Below, piece by piece: positions 10,877 through 22,358 of a DNA stretch of 64,000 nucleotides; position 1 is the first letter of the stretch; every line of letters begins with the position of its first letter. This stretch comes from Ceratorhiza oryzae-sativae (Eukaryota > Basidiomycota > Agaricomycetes > Cantharellales > Ceratobasidiaceae): positions 186,001-250,000 of the forward strand of contig JARWMV010000003.1 in the NCBI GenBank assembly GCA_030998015.1, given 5' to 3'. The notes below the pieces were generated by a model. That model had not been told where the DNA came from, made no database searches, and saw only the letters and a list, made by a program, of their open reading frames with translations. A program made the translations under genes and the position numbers.

Positions 10877-13800
10877 GCTCAAACCGTGCCAGGGGGGTGG
10901 TCTTGGGTGCTATGTTACAAAATGCACATAATGAAAATAAAATTATGGAAATGGAATGTATGTTGTTAGGAAACCAATCACAACTACAGTTTTTCTTCCA
11001 TGCATTCCCTCTGCGCATAACCCCCGAACACAAGTCTGCATATAGTATGAAAAAATTCAATGGATGGGCCATGATTGATTCAGGGGCCACATCAGTATTT
11101 ATCCATGAAGACCTTGTTAAACAATATCATATCCCCACTGTCTCCCTAAAAACGCCAAAAAAACTACAAGTTATTGATGGAAGGGAGATCAATTCAGGGT
11201 CTGTGACCCACTATTGCACCTTTGAGTTGTGCATTCAGGAGCACTGAGAAATCCTCAGTGCCTATGTTGTGAACGTTGGCAAAAATGATTTAGTCCTGGG
11301 CATGTCATGGCTCAAATTCCATAACCCCAACATTGATTGGGATGGAAAAGACATGAAGTTCAACTCACCAATATGCCTGAAGCACTGCATCACAAAACCC
11401 TTGCATGTGCATGCAAATGAACCTAAGGAGCTTCAGTTGGACTCCTTAGACTCCCTCCCAACAAAATATAAAGAATTCCAGAGAATATTTGCTGAAGAAG
11501 ACAACATCCAACCATTATCACCCCATAGAAAGTGGGATATGGAAATAGATTTAAAACCAGATGCCAAGCCAAGGCATGGCCCCATATATAGCATGGGTGT
11601 CAAGGAAGATGCAGAATTGTGCAAAACCTTGGATTGCCAACTGAAAGCAGGGCATATCAGACCCTCAAGGTCACCAATGGCATCCCCAGCCATATTTGTC
11701 AAAAAGAAGAATGGGAAGTTGCACATGTGCATTGACTACCAGCGACTAAACAAAATGACAGTCTCTAATGTGTACCCACTCCCACGCATCAATGATATTG
11801 TGGAGACTTTGTGTGGGGCAAAGATATTCACCAAGTTTGATCTAAAGTGGGGCTTCAACCTCATATGAATTCAGGAAGGGGACGAATGGAAAGCAGCTTT
11901 TAAGACCAAATATGGGTTGTATGAGCCCTTAGTCATGCAATTTGGTCAAAAGAATGCACCGGGAACCTTCATGGCCATGATCCAGGAAGAGTTCCAAGAC
12001 ATCGAGGGCATTTATGTTGTAATCTATATGGATGACATATTAGTATTCTCCAAAAACCAAGAAGAACATGATGAACATGTCAAGGAAGTCTTACATCGTC
12101 TCCAAAAAGCTGGCCTATACTGCGCCCTGGAGAAATGTGTTTTTGATGTCACTGAAGTTGACTACCTGGGAATAGTAGTGACTCCCCAGGGAATTAAAGT
12201 AGACCCAGCCAAGGTTGAAAAGGCTGTTGAATGGCCAACCCCTACCAACCCAACTGAAGTCCTGGAAGGGTTGGGGTTTGCAAATTGGTTGAGGCACTTC
12301 ATAAAAGACTTTTCGAAAATTACAAAATGTCTTTATGAACTTGTCAACAAGGATGTAAAGTGGAATGGACAGAAGAAAGGGACCAGGCATGGAACCTGCT
12401 GAAGCAGAAATTGAAAGAAGCCCCCCTCCTAATTCAGCCAGAACCCTGCAAACCATTTATTCTGGAAACAGACGCCTCAGGCTATGCCACAGGTGCTGTG
12501 TTACTGCAATACAGAGAAGATGGAATGCTCCACCCAATCTCCTACTACTCCAAGGCAATGGTCCTGGCAGAAAGAAATTACGATATTTACAACAAGGAAA
12601 TGCTGGCAATTGTAAAAGCCCTCAAACACTGGCATCATTTACTAGAAGGGGCCGAACACCCAGTAAACATTGTTTGCGATCACAAAAATCTGGAATATTG
12701 GAAGACAAATTGGGCACTGAACAGCCGAGTCACACGATGGCATGAGTTCCTGTCCAGATTCGAATTCAAGATTCTATATATTGAAGGGGCAAAGAACGGC
12801 CAGGCAGACATACTCTCTAGGCTGTCAAGGCACATCCCTAAAGAGGGGGGTGAGAGCCAAGCTCTGCTTGCGCAAAACCAATTTCTTGAACTAAAATCAC
12901 TGTGGCTACAAGCAATCACACCAGACCATGACCTGGAACAACTCATTAGGGATGCCATCCCAGGGGACAAGCACCTGTCAAAAGTGCTAAAAGCCCTAGA
13001 CAACAATGAAAAGGTCAAAAACTGGGAATGGGATGAAGGACTTTTACAATACAAGGGCTGAATCTACATCCCAAATAACAAAGAACTTTGCAAACTGATC
13101 ATTGAAAGCCATCACAACAACCCAGCTGCAGGACACCCAGGACAATTCAGAACATGCAAATTGTTAAACTGCAAATATACATGGTCATCAATGAAAAAAT
13201 CAGTCAACGAATATGTCACACATTGCGAATCATGTATTAGGAACAAGCACAGCAACCAGGTTCCCCCAGGACTCCTAAACCCAATACCAGCACCAGAAAA
13301 ACCTTGGGAGGAAATTACCTATGATCTGATCACTGGATTACCCCTATCAGAAGGGTTCGATGCTATATTTACAGTTGTGGACTGCCTGACAAAAATGGTC
13401 CACTTTATCCCATGTCAGTCAGAGGCCAGTGCCATGGATTGTGCAAACCTGTTCCTAACCTATATATGGAAACTCCATGGGTTACCACGAAAAACCATTT
13501 CAGACCATGGTCCCAACTTTGCATCCAAATTCTTAAGGCACCTGTACAAATGACTGGATATAAAACCATCCTACTCCACAGCATACCACCCCCAAACAGA
13601 TGGCCAGTCTGAAAGGGCTAACCAAGTAGTAGAAGGGTACCTGAGACACTATGTATCAGATTGGCAGGACAACTGGGTCTCACTCTTACCTCTGGCCAAA
13701 TTTGCCTACAACAATGGTGTCAATGCCTCAACTGGCAAAACACCGTTCTTTGCAAACTATGGTTTCCATCCAAGGCTGGCAGTTGGGGACAAGGAGGAAC

Positions 13801-14402
13801 AAGAATTCCCCTTAGCAGACAATCATGCAGAATGGCTTCAAAAGGGCCATGATGAACTCAAGGCTGCTCTGGAACTAGCAAACCAGAGGACCAAAGAATA
13901 CTATGATCAGAAGCATCAGACCCCAGAAGCCATCAGGGTGGGAGACAAAGTCTGGCTTGACACCAAGAACATACACACACAACAGGCCTCCAGGAAATTG
14001 GCCCACAAGAGAGTTGGACCATTCAAGGTGGTAGCACAACATGGCACTCATGCCTTCAAACTGGACTTGCCAGTAACCATGAAAATACACCCAGTATTTC
14101 ATGTCTTGCTCCTGACCAGACATAAAGATGATCCCTATGGACGTCAGGTTCCCCCACCACCACCTGTGGTAACTCCTGAAGGGGAAGAAGAATTTGAAGT
14201 GGAACAGATCATAAAATCACAATACAACAAAAGGTCTAACATCTTCAAATACTACGTCAAATGGCTTGGCTACAACGAGCGACAATGGTTAACTTATGAT
14301 GACCTGGTGAACACACCAGAACTCATCACCGACTATGTCAAGTCACATCCAAAGTCACCCCAGGACCCCCGTGCCTTGAAGGGGGGAAGTGTCATGAACT
14401 GA
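10873..14402 (+). pseudogene. pol: Pol of Gypsy copy A, broken
   Basis: Order of domains: aspartic protease (MIDSGATS), reverse transcriptase (YMDD), RNase H (ETDASGYATG), integrase with HHCC finger and D-D-E, GPY/F module and chromodomain. TGA codons at 11245, 11866, 13059 and 13551 and a one-base loss near 12362 break the frame. The integrase Glu (QSERANQ) is intact. The stop codon at 14400-14402 lies inside the 3' LTR. Confidence 0.92.
14379..14389 (+). promoter_or_regulatory. polypurine tract of copy A
   Basis: AAGGGGGGAAG directly before the 3' LTR; it is also codons of the Pol C-terminus (LKGGS). Primes plus-strand DNA synthesis in LTR elements. Confidence 0.8.
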
Positions 14403-14765
14403 CACACATATATCCACTCTATAATATTTTCTCAATTTACTACATTTTATGAGATCATCTTCAAAACATACTTGCCTTTTATGGTATATCTGTGTCATGT
14501 GACTCAGGGAATGTTCTGGACCGGTAACCAAGATGTATTTCAACTCCAATGTGAAATTCTGCAGTTCCACAGTCACTTCTACTGCTTCTATCTCTTATCA
14601 GTTGTGACTCACTGTACGGACTTGTTTGTTATGATGTGGCTTGTACTATGTATATAAACTGGGTCAAGTTTGCAGAGGATTCCTCAAGAACTTGACCTCT
14701 CGTTGAATACAAGTTCTTTTTCTTTCTTACTATTTTTCTCGTCACCTGACTTGTTGTCGTCGACA
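14390..14765 (+). repeat. 3' LTR of Gypsy copy A
   Basis: 376 bases, same length as the 5' LTR, followed by the target duplication GATAC. Confidence 0.93.
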
Positions 14766-14939
14766 GATACTATAATGTTGGCCCAGGCAATCTTTTCTGA
14801 AGAGTCAAAATTCAATGTATTCTGCTTGGATGGGATAGAATAAATTTGGAGATGCCCTGGGCAGGCATAAAATCCTCTCTATACCAAAAAAACTGTCAAA
14901 CATGGCAGTGGGAGCATGATAGTGTGGGGGTGTATAACC

Positions 14940-15465
14940 TGTCAGAGCCAACAACCTGAATGACAATGCCAAATGCTTGCAAGGTGATGGCAGATCCAAG
15001 GGCTAAAGGGCCAAGGATCAAGACTGCAACATCTAGAGGTGGATGCACAGTGAGGGGATGGGATGCAACAACACACAGGAGGGTTTAGAGGTGCACTTGT
15101 GCTGAAGAGCACTGGGCAAGAACTAAGTGGCTTGGTGACCAACTCAGGTAGAAGGGATGATTGACAGGAGGTCAATTTCTGAGGCTTAAGGCTCTCAGAC
15201 TCTCCCTTATATATTCAAGGTTGAGGCAGTATATGTGAAACAAGAAGCTAAGGTAAAATCATACAATATGCAAAATGGTGCCATGTCAACAGAATATTCC
15301 AGAATACATCAACAGTGGTCAACAACAAAAAGGTCACATGACTCAGTCAATAATTCTACACATATATCTGAATAAACAGGACTTGTCCAAAAACCAGGAA
15401 ATAGAGATGAAAATAAAATAAGATAAAATCAGAATAAATTTGTGCTCATGGTCTAGGCCATGACA
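14940..15465. repeat. solo LTR-like element, family 3, copy 1
   Basis: 526 bases with ends TGTCAGAGCC and GGCCATGACA (TGTCA/TGACA). It matches the interrupted sequence 49080-50924, for example the GACAGGAGGT and CTGAGGCTTAAG blocks near the start and the ATGGTCT-GGCCATGACA end. No matching target duplication was found, so the limits are less certain than for the other LTRs. Confidence 0.5.
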
Positions 15466-16449
15466 GCTGCCTAAGGCATGCACTTCCTCAGCTACAGGTG
15501 GTTAGATTTCCTCTAATAGCTGGTACTTAATGTCATACTCAATCAGGCAATATTGTATACTTATATAACTCTGTATATAAGATACAATAAATCAGACAGT
15601 ATAACTAATATGGTACTTTATTCCTCTGTCTAGTTATATAAGAAATCACACAGACAAGAGAGAAATAGAAAGAGAAAAAGAAACCAATAACCAGTCTGGG
15701 TTGAGTAAGAGTGGGTGGTCTGGAAGGGCCTCAGAAGAGGTCCTTTATACCCTGAGGAGGGCATTCCAGAGCCAAATAGATACATGCATGCCAATGCAAT
15801 CATCAAAAGAGGGTACTGCTATACTTGGGATACACCCTAGCCCAGTATAGGATAAAAGAGTAAAGACAGGGTATGGATCAAAGGCATTGATGCATCTGAG
15901 ACCTGCTATTGGCTTGTAGATCATATTATCATAGTATATACATGTAATGAACAGAGGCTAAATCTCAGTGAGTCATAGAGCAAGTCAGAGAAGCTTCCAG
16001 ATCAATTTGGAAGGCTCTCCTGACTCACTGGAGTCATTGGATCTTGATTGATGGTCCAGTAAGATCCTAATGATCTTTGGGCCATTCTGGCACAAGGATC
16101 CAGTGGATCAATCTTCAGGCAGCAGATACAGCCAAAGATTTGCTATTGATAGAGCATAAGATTGCATTGATAGCATAAGTGGTTGCTGAGATATGAGTGG
16201 CATGATCTTGTAATCAATATTACCTGATAAGAGGAAATATTGTAACCTCTATATATCTCTGAGATCTTAAGATAAAATCACAATAAAATATGTCTTGGAA
16301 AGAGGAGATTTTTTTTACTATTTAGTGAAATACAAATAGTAAAAATTCAGATGCATACAAATTCATTTAATTTCAAGAAAATTACAGAGGCTTTGCATGA
16401 GGTTGGCAGAGCTGACTAAAATAATAGAAAATGTTAGTAATCCATAACA
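15466..16449 (-). repeat. truncated LTR of family 2
   Basis: From GCTGCCTAAGGCATGCACTT to ATCCATAACA this is collinear with about 1 kb of the LTRs at 26255-27626 and 49290-50593. Its first 300 or so bases are missing, and it abuts the family 3 LTR. Confidence 0.75.
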
Positions 16450-17583
16450 GTGAGTGAGAGACAGATTTTGGTAAGCTGGCAAGGACTAGGCAATGGAAAT
16501 GTAAGAAATGCATTGAACAACTTGCTCAGTGTGTCCTCAGACACAAATATTGTAACAGCATGATTAGAGAACATCACAAGTGTTGTATCCAGAGCCAGTA
16601 GAATGTCCTTGAGGCAATTGATCACAGTGGTAATGTTTTGAGTAGTTTCAAGCTGGAGTCAATTAATGACACAATGAAGAAGGTTGGCACATCTGGAAAA
16701 ATTGGGTTTTTTATAAAACAGGATTTCATAGATTATAAGCAATAAACCCCAATGTATGAAATCCACTTTTATAAACCTAGGTGTCTCCCAGGAAGCACTC
16801 TAGACATATCATTGGGGAATTCCAAATTGTGTTATTGCTATAATCCTAGTTTATCCACTGTTATCCACTGTTATCAACACCCCCCACATTTGATAATAGG
16901 CAATAAATGGGGGGGAGTCAGCAATTCTTGCAACTGGTTTATTCATAGTTATTACATGTTATACATAGCAATAATTTCCAGGGGTTTTTGCTGATGCTAG
17001 ACATGATGCTAGTGGTAGAATTGAGCTGTAACAAAGCCAATGAAAAGAGTACATGTCACCTCTGGGTTAAATACTAACAGGCACTATGAGAATGGGAAAA
17101 CAGTTAAGACAAACTGGTATATTCATTTCTGATTCAACTGTCTTGGGTCTGGTTCTAATTTATCTGGGCAGCTACAAGATGCATCAAAAATACCATAGAA
17201 CCCCATTCATAGCATCTAAATCAATGCACATTCACTACTCTGCAAAAGCTGCTGATGTAATAATACAGGGGGGTATTGTAATGATGTAATCAGCTGTGAT
17301 TACATCTTACCACATGGTTACACCTGCTGTGATTTGACATAATTACATTGTTACAATACTGCAAGTATTATTACACCTGATTACATAATACAGTTTTTGC
17401 AGAGAGATTTGTTTAAAAGACCAAAACTAATTGCCATACCATTGAATATGCATGTTGAGATCAGACCCACAATCTGAAACCACATGCACCCCCACAGAAG
17501 AAGCAGCTTGATTCATCTCATAAACACTGTAAGAATTAATACTGTGGCATCTTTGGTACTCGAAAGGAAAGGCACAGCCACCA
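16450..17583. other. CpG-poor sequence, nothing recognised
   Basis: Contains short repeats (TTATCCACTGTTATC) and a near-palindrome GTAATCAGCTGTGATTAC around 17290, but no gene or element with defined ends. CpG frequency rises again from about 17550, marking the start of the host island. Confidence 0.35.
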
Positions 17584-18398
17584 ATGTTTTTGTCGTCCCA
17601 CGTCTCTCAGCTGGCCGACGCAGCGGGATACAGCTACCAAGCGGGTACAAACACAAAGAAGCGCCCATCGCTTTTACGTAAGTGACTTTATTCACTGGCC
17701 GCTACAACACTACGGACAGATTGCGATCACGAAGACAGCAAATGGGATCAAAAAGCACGTGACGGGCGCTTGAATAATCGCTATGTGACAGCGCTACTAC
17801 GCTTACTACCACTCCCAATGGCCCGAGGTATTGGAATTCAACCTACCTCGGTAGTCCTCACTGTGCCGCGACATGCGAGTGCAGCCGCATCTGAAGCGTT
17901 AATCAACGAAGTCAAGAAGCTTGCCGAGTCGGATGGGAAAAACTTTGTGAATGACTTTACTGGAACACCTCAAATGGCCAAGAGTCGAGCGATGGTATGC
18001 TAGACTAGAAAGCTTTTTCGGAGGAATATTGAATTACATTTTCAAGTCTCAGGCCTCAGAGTGGAACAGTCTATTGATTTCCGCACGCGCGGCTAGAGGC
18101 CCACAGTGGGATGTTGGTATTCAACAGTGGGTTTTCTACATATTTCCCTTTGGGCGAGCCTAACCTTGCCTTTACTAGGTACTTGGTCGATAAAGAGTCG
18201 GATCTGTACTACAATCCCACCCCCCTCAGCCAAGTTGAGGCTCCCAATGATTCCGAGGCTCCCGAAGGCACTGAGTCTGCACCTGGAATGGGCAACACGC
18301 AATCCAACAGCGAAGGCGGTACACCACTTACTCCAAGATTCGGCGACGACGGTCCTGTGATGGAACGCAGGAGGACAAGGGCGGGCGGAGGAGTGTGA
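17584..18398 (+). CDS. unidentified host gene, model incomplete
   Basis: Exon 17584-17677 starts MFLSSHVSQLADAAGYSYQ. A GTAAGT intron (17678-17719) leads in phase into an exon from 17720 with ARDGRLNNRYVTALLRLLPL and VVLTVPRHASAAASEALINE, open to 17994. Downstream, another frame has WYARLESFFGGILNYIFKSQ, and 18181-18398 has RYLVDKESDLYYNP and an acidic, Ser/Thr-rich end at a TGA. CpG content is normal. I cannot find clean splice sites that join the later parts, and I do not recognise the family. Confidence 0.4.
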
Positions 18399-18582
18399 CC
18401 GCTGCAAAGTCACAGGGATCTGGCCGTGTCTTGCTATCGTTCTTTTGTTCTCTGTATTTTCCCCTCTAGTCCTCTGTATGATTTTTTTTTTGGTTGGGTA
18501 AACTGGATGGTCTGTTGGATTACATCAGCGTTGCAGGCTTAGACTCGACCATCACCAGCCACCTAGTCGCTCGCAACGCGAC

Positions 18583-19405
18583 ATGTCTAATATAACGCCA
18601 CTAATCACGCCTCCTGCAACGCCAGCGATCCAGGTGAGCCCGACAGGAGTCCCAACTACGCCCACAACAGCCCGACCGCTCTCGCGACTGGCATCCACCC
18701 CGCCCATCACAGCCGACTCGCCGCTTCCCAGGGATCCACAGCGGTTAAACACTCCCGAGCTCGCCGTTCCATCCTCGCCGCTTCCGTCTGGAGATATATC
18801 TCCTGTATCTCCCGGACTTGGTCGGCCTAGGGGCAGTGGACGTGCAAGAGATTTATTGAGGAAGCATTATGGCTTGGGTGTAGCGGCCGCCAGTGGGAGT
18901 CTAAAATCGAGAGATCCTATGGATCTAGGTAAGTGGATTGGTGAATGTGGAACTGTGATTTCTACTCTGCCTTATCCTTGGTAGACTCGCCCAATTTCGA
19001 TGCGAAAGCCTACTACGAACACCTCATTACGACGGCAACCTTACCAGAATTGCTGAAAAAAGAAACCGATCTAATCCAAGGTATCTATCAGGCCTCTATC
19101 CTCCCCTCTCTGCCGGTTTGTAATGAGAAATGCCTAGAAATTAAGCAACTCGACGGAGAACGGCAATCCCTTGTGTACAATCATCATCACGAACTCATTG
19201 CGGCCAGCGATACAATCCACGCGGTAGGACCACTTGTATGCATTATATTGGATAACTAGAAGGACTTCTGTAGATGAAAACGCGCGCGGAGAGTTTGGAT
19301 GTCGATCTGGATAAACTCATGTCCGCCTTTTCGGAGATTTCAAGACTGAGCGCCGAAGTGGCCGTGGAGCCACACGACGGAAGGCAGAGAGATACGATTT
19401 TTTGA
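18583..19405 (+). CDS. VPS51: VPS51, subunit of the GARP/EARP tethering complex
   Basis: Vps51 family protein, needed in the GARP complex that tethers endosome-derived vesicles at the trans-Golgi. Exons 18583-18928, 18985-19080, 19138-19223 and 19274-19405 join in phase to 219 residues. A Pro/Ser/Thr-rich N-terminus is followed by RKHYGLG, then the signature: NFDAKAYYEHLITTATLPEL, LLKKETDLIQEIKQLDGERQ, SLVYNHHHELIAASDTIHAM and KTRAESLDVDLDKLMSAFSE, a coiled coil. The short length fits fungal Vps51 rather than the longer animal protein. The next gene, ACL4, is convergent, with only 71 bases between the stops. Confidence 0.9.
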
Positions 19406-19476
19406 GTTCTAGAGTGTATAAAACGGTGTAAGATATGTTCATTCACGATGATAATAGCCAAAAATTTCAACAGGCC

Positions 19477-20799
19477 CTATGACATCTCTAAGTCCTCATC
19501 TTCACCCTCCCAACTTCCATCGTCGCCGGCCTCCTCGAGTCCTTCGGACGAGGGCGTAATACCGAGTTCGTCGAGTTTTGTGAGAAGCTCCTCAACATGG
19601 GTGAGCATGGGCGTGTCAGCATGTTGTTGGTTAATGTGGAGCTGTGTCCCGGATCAGCCAACGACGATAGGTCAGCCATGCTTAACTCACCATCCTGCAA
19701 GTCTCGAGGCAATCCCGTGCATCCCTCGCCAGTTCTTCCCAACTCAGATCCTCGTCGTCTTCAGCAAATTCCTTTCCCTTGCCTTTGTCCTCGTCCGTGC
19801 CACCCAGTTTCTCCCCTCCCTTTACACGCTCTGCCATACCCCACAGGCACCACCCCTCGAGATACCACGCTTCGACGTCTTGATCATCTTCCGCAACAAC
19901 TCCAGCGATAACCTCCAGCGCATTCCCGTGTGCTCCCAACTCTAACATCAATTTTGCCAACTGCAACCGGATATCCTCGCTTGGTATCCTTGAATCACCA
20001 GGCGGAAGATCTCGCCAAGCTGCCCACGCGTCTGCGACGCTCCGTCGAGCGTCCTCTGTTCGAGATTGAGATATACGAATCGACGCTTCGGATTGGAGGA
20101 CTTCTGGATTGGACGGGTCGATGGAGTGGGCGAGGGTTAAGAGGGTATCGCATTTGGATTCGGCTTCGGGCTCCATGCTATATAATGCCCATGTCAGGAG
20201 GCTAGTTGGGTTTGACCATCAAAGAGACGAACCATAAATCTGACATCCAAATTTCGATCATGGCGACCAACGCCTTGGCCGCAATCTTCTTCAACTCGTC
20301 CTGGTCCTCTGGACTTGATCCCCCGGATGCGAGCCGAGATGCAATAAGGTCGACAGCAGCTTGGTAGTGCCCCAAAGCTTCGTGAGGACTATCGCTCAGC
20401 TGTGCGAGGTAGAGATAGGCAGAGTGGGGTGGCGGATTAGGTGCAGTCGGGGATGGCGGGACGAGTGCGAGAAATGTCTATCCTAATCCATGTGTGCTTA
20501 GCCGCCTAACACACATCATTCGTGATGGAGAAATCATAATGCAAACTCACATTCTTGGCCGAATCCAGTTCACCTCGTTCTAGATCAACAACGGCGCTCA
20601 TCTCACGAGCTTCGGGATTCATCGGTTCGCGTTCAAGTATCCGCTGGACGAAGCGATAGGCGAGGTCGTAATTACATTGCACCAGGAGCTCTTGGGCCTT
20701 GTCAAAGAGAGAGTCAATCGAGGGTTCCTGCGCGGTCGTGTGAACAGGCGCTGTCGACGATTTGGCGCTCTTTGTCTTTTTGGTGCGAGTCCGGCCCAT
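19477..20799 (-). CDS. ACL4: ACL4-like TPR chaperone of ribosomal protein uL4
   Basis: Acl4 binds newly made ribosomal protein L4 (uL4) and carries it into ribosome assembly. Minus-strand exons 20551-20799, 20233-20477, 19691-20177 and 19477-19641 give 381 residues with all phases consistent. It has a basic N-terminus (GRTRTKKTKSAKSS), then TPR-type helices (SLFDKAQELLVQCNYDLAYR, SAYLYLAQLSDSPHEALGHY, VEAWYLEGWCLWG), an acidic loop, and an acidic C-terminal tail after THVEELLTKLDELGI. Start: first ATG before the TPR region. Family assignment rests on this architecture; another TPR protein is possible. Confidence 0.75.
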
Positions 20800-21108
20800 G
20801 GTGTCCAGAAGGAGATCCAGGACAATTTTCGAATATAATTTTCGCTATCACGTGTCTAATGGCCACGGATTGGGACTAAATCATCCGCGCGTATAAGGTG
20901 TCAGGGGGGTGAAATCCGGTTGAAGGGCGAGCGCTCGAGATCAGCAAGTGGTAATATTACACCAACATTACGTAAAGGTGGTATAGACATCTGTTAAATC
21001 ACAACTATCGAAAAGAGTGTACGGTATGTACAACCGACAAATAACGAAATTCACAACCCATTCGGAAAAAAAAAAAGGAAAAGTCCAACGAAAAAAAGAC
21101 CCCCCAAA
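20800..21108. other. between ACL4 and the Cys-rich gene
   Basis: About 310 bases holding the ACL4 promoter side and the 3' side of the Cys-rich gene, with poly-A runs near 21067. No further feature seen. Confidence 0.5.
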
Positions 21109-22358
21109 TTAGAACATGTCATGGGTGGCATGGAGGACCCCGCGTTTGACCTTGGGGTTGTGACCTGCCGCAGGCACACATGCTCCCTGTCCAGCAACAT
21201 ATCCCGAGCGACAGCTTAAGATCTTGCATCGACCACGTTCGCACCTGACTTCGTTCACATTGGGGATCAAAGAGCAGTCACGCCCAGTAGATCTGCCCTC
21301 GTCGCCTTCCGGAAGAACGCATCCACCGCACGAATCGAGCGTGGTAAGAACGTTGACACACTCTCTACCACCCCGTCCGGTGAAGACCGGGCACAATTGA
21401 TGTCCAGGTTGGAACGCACACACCTCTTCGGCGCGGCGGACCGGGGCAAAGGCGCGCCTCGAGGGCTGGGGGCTGCATGAAGTAGAGCCGGCTGGAGTGT
21501 TGCTAGCAGGAGGGCAAGATTGGCAAGTGCTACCGTTCGAAGCTGTATTGGCAGGGCACATGTTGCAAGTGCTCTTGTTGGGCGCAGGAACGTAGCCGCT
21601 GGGACACTGTGTGCAGCTGCCTGATCCGGGATTGCTGATCGAGCCGGCGGCACATTGGGAACAACTGTTATCACCTGCTTTGCTGAAACTGCCAGCTGGA
21701 CAACTGGCGCATGAGTTGCCGGACGGGGCTTGACCTGCTGGGCAGGATAGGTTCGCGCAGGCGTTTGATCCCTGTGACACATAAATTTTCTAGGAAAAGT
21801 GAGTAAAATAAGCGAGACATACGGAGAAGGAGTAGGTTCCGGCGGGGCAATCTTTGCAAGTCCCACCTCCGGTGGAGAACGTGTTGGCTGGGCATGATGT
21901 GCAGCTCGAAGCGCCTGCAGTGCTAGTTTGACCAGCGGCACAAGCAATGCATAGCGGATCGTTGCTGTTCTGCTTGGCCGGGTTGACATAGTAACCCGCA
22001 ATGCATGTGCAAGAGCTCGAACCCTACAAAATCCATTCAGGCTTGGTGTGGACCTGACATTTCGGAGAGGTAGAACTCACAGGACTAGAGTTGGAGCCAG
22101 TTGGGCAGGACTGACAGGCCGTACTCCCTCCCGGGCTAAAAGTATTAGCTGGACAATTTCTGCAGGCACCATTGCCATTCTGTGCCTGGCCAGCGGGGCA
22201 ACCGCTTGGAGTGCGAGACACAAGGTTACCGTTGAAATCCCTAACGTGGTGCGAGTGAGAAAACTTGACAACAGACTCAATGAAATAACCTACGAATTAA
22301 GTGGAACATAAGTCGCAGACACAAGGGCACCGAACGCCACAATGCTAAGGAAGCGCAT
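21109..22358 (-). CDS. secreted Cys-rich repeat protein with CPL1-like C-terminal domain
   Basis: Exons 22294-22358, 22081-22240, 21823-22023 and 21109-21771 join in phase to 362 residues. The start MRFLSIVAFGALVSA is a signal peptide, so the protein is probably secreted or wall-bound. The middle is a tandem array of short CPAG..C..CP units like the GCC2/GCC3 or TNFR-type Cys repeats. The C-terminus (GGRECVNVLTTLDSCGGC, GRDCSLIPNVNEVRCERGRC) fits the CPL1-like domain named after Cryptococcus Cpl1. What it binds cannot be read from the sequence. Confidence 0.8.

Larger units (their letters stand above)
7870..14765 (+). mobile_element. Gypsy chromovirus copy A, full length, decayed
   Basis: Two 376-base LTRs in direct orientation (7870-8245 and 14390-14765), TG...CA ends and a perfect 5-base target duplication GATAC (7865-7869, 14766-14770). 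Gag and Pol are present but broken by several TGA codons and one frameshift. The two LTRs differ at well over ten positions by eye, so the insertion is not recent. Confidence 0.95.
7520..14950 (+). pseudogene. Tc1-like transposase relic split by Gypsy copy A
   Basis: 7520-7869 encodes a Tc1-type helix-turn-helix and linker region, with TARDDCCALIGLSK and then VPLLMAKQQSACHGWSAEHLS. The frame resumes directly after the retrotransposon at 14771 with QAIFSEESKFNVF, where the usual motif is VIFSDESKFN, and TVKHGSGSMIVWGCIT. The first catalytic Asp reads Glu here, and two stops follow. The C-terminal part after about 14940 is gone. This is an old dead Tc1/mariner copy that served as the insertion target of copy A. 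Confidence 0.75.

Noticed and set aside
14940..15465. Full LTR retrotransposon of family 3
   Set aside because: Only LTR-like sequence is present, without a target duplication or internal domains, so it is listed as an LTR-like repeat only.
17230..17410. Palindrome-like GTAATC/GATTAC cluster as a small inverted-repeat transposon
   Set aside because: The arms pair imperfectly and no target duplication or second copy was seen.
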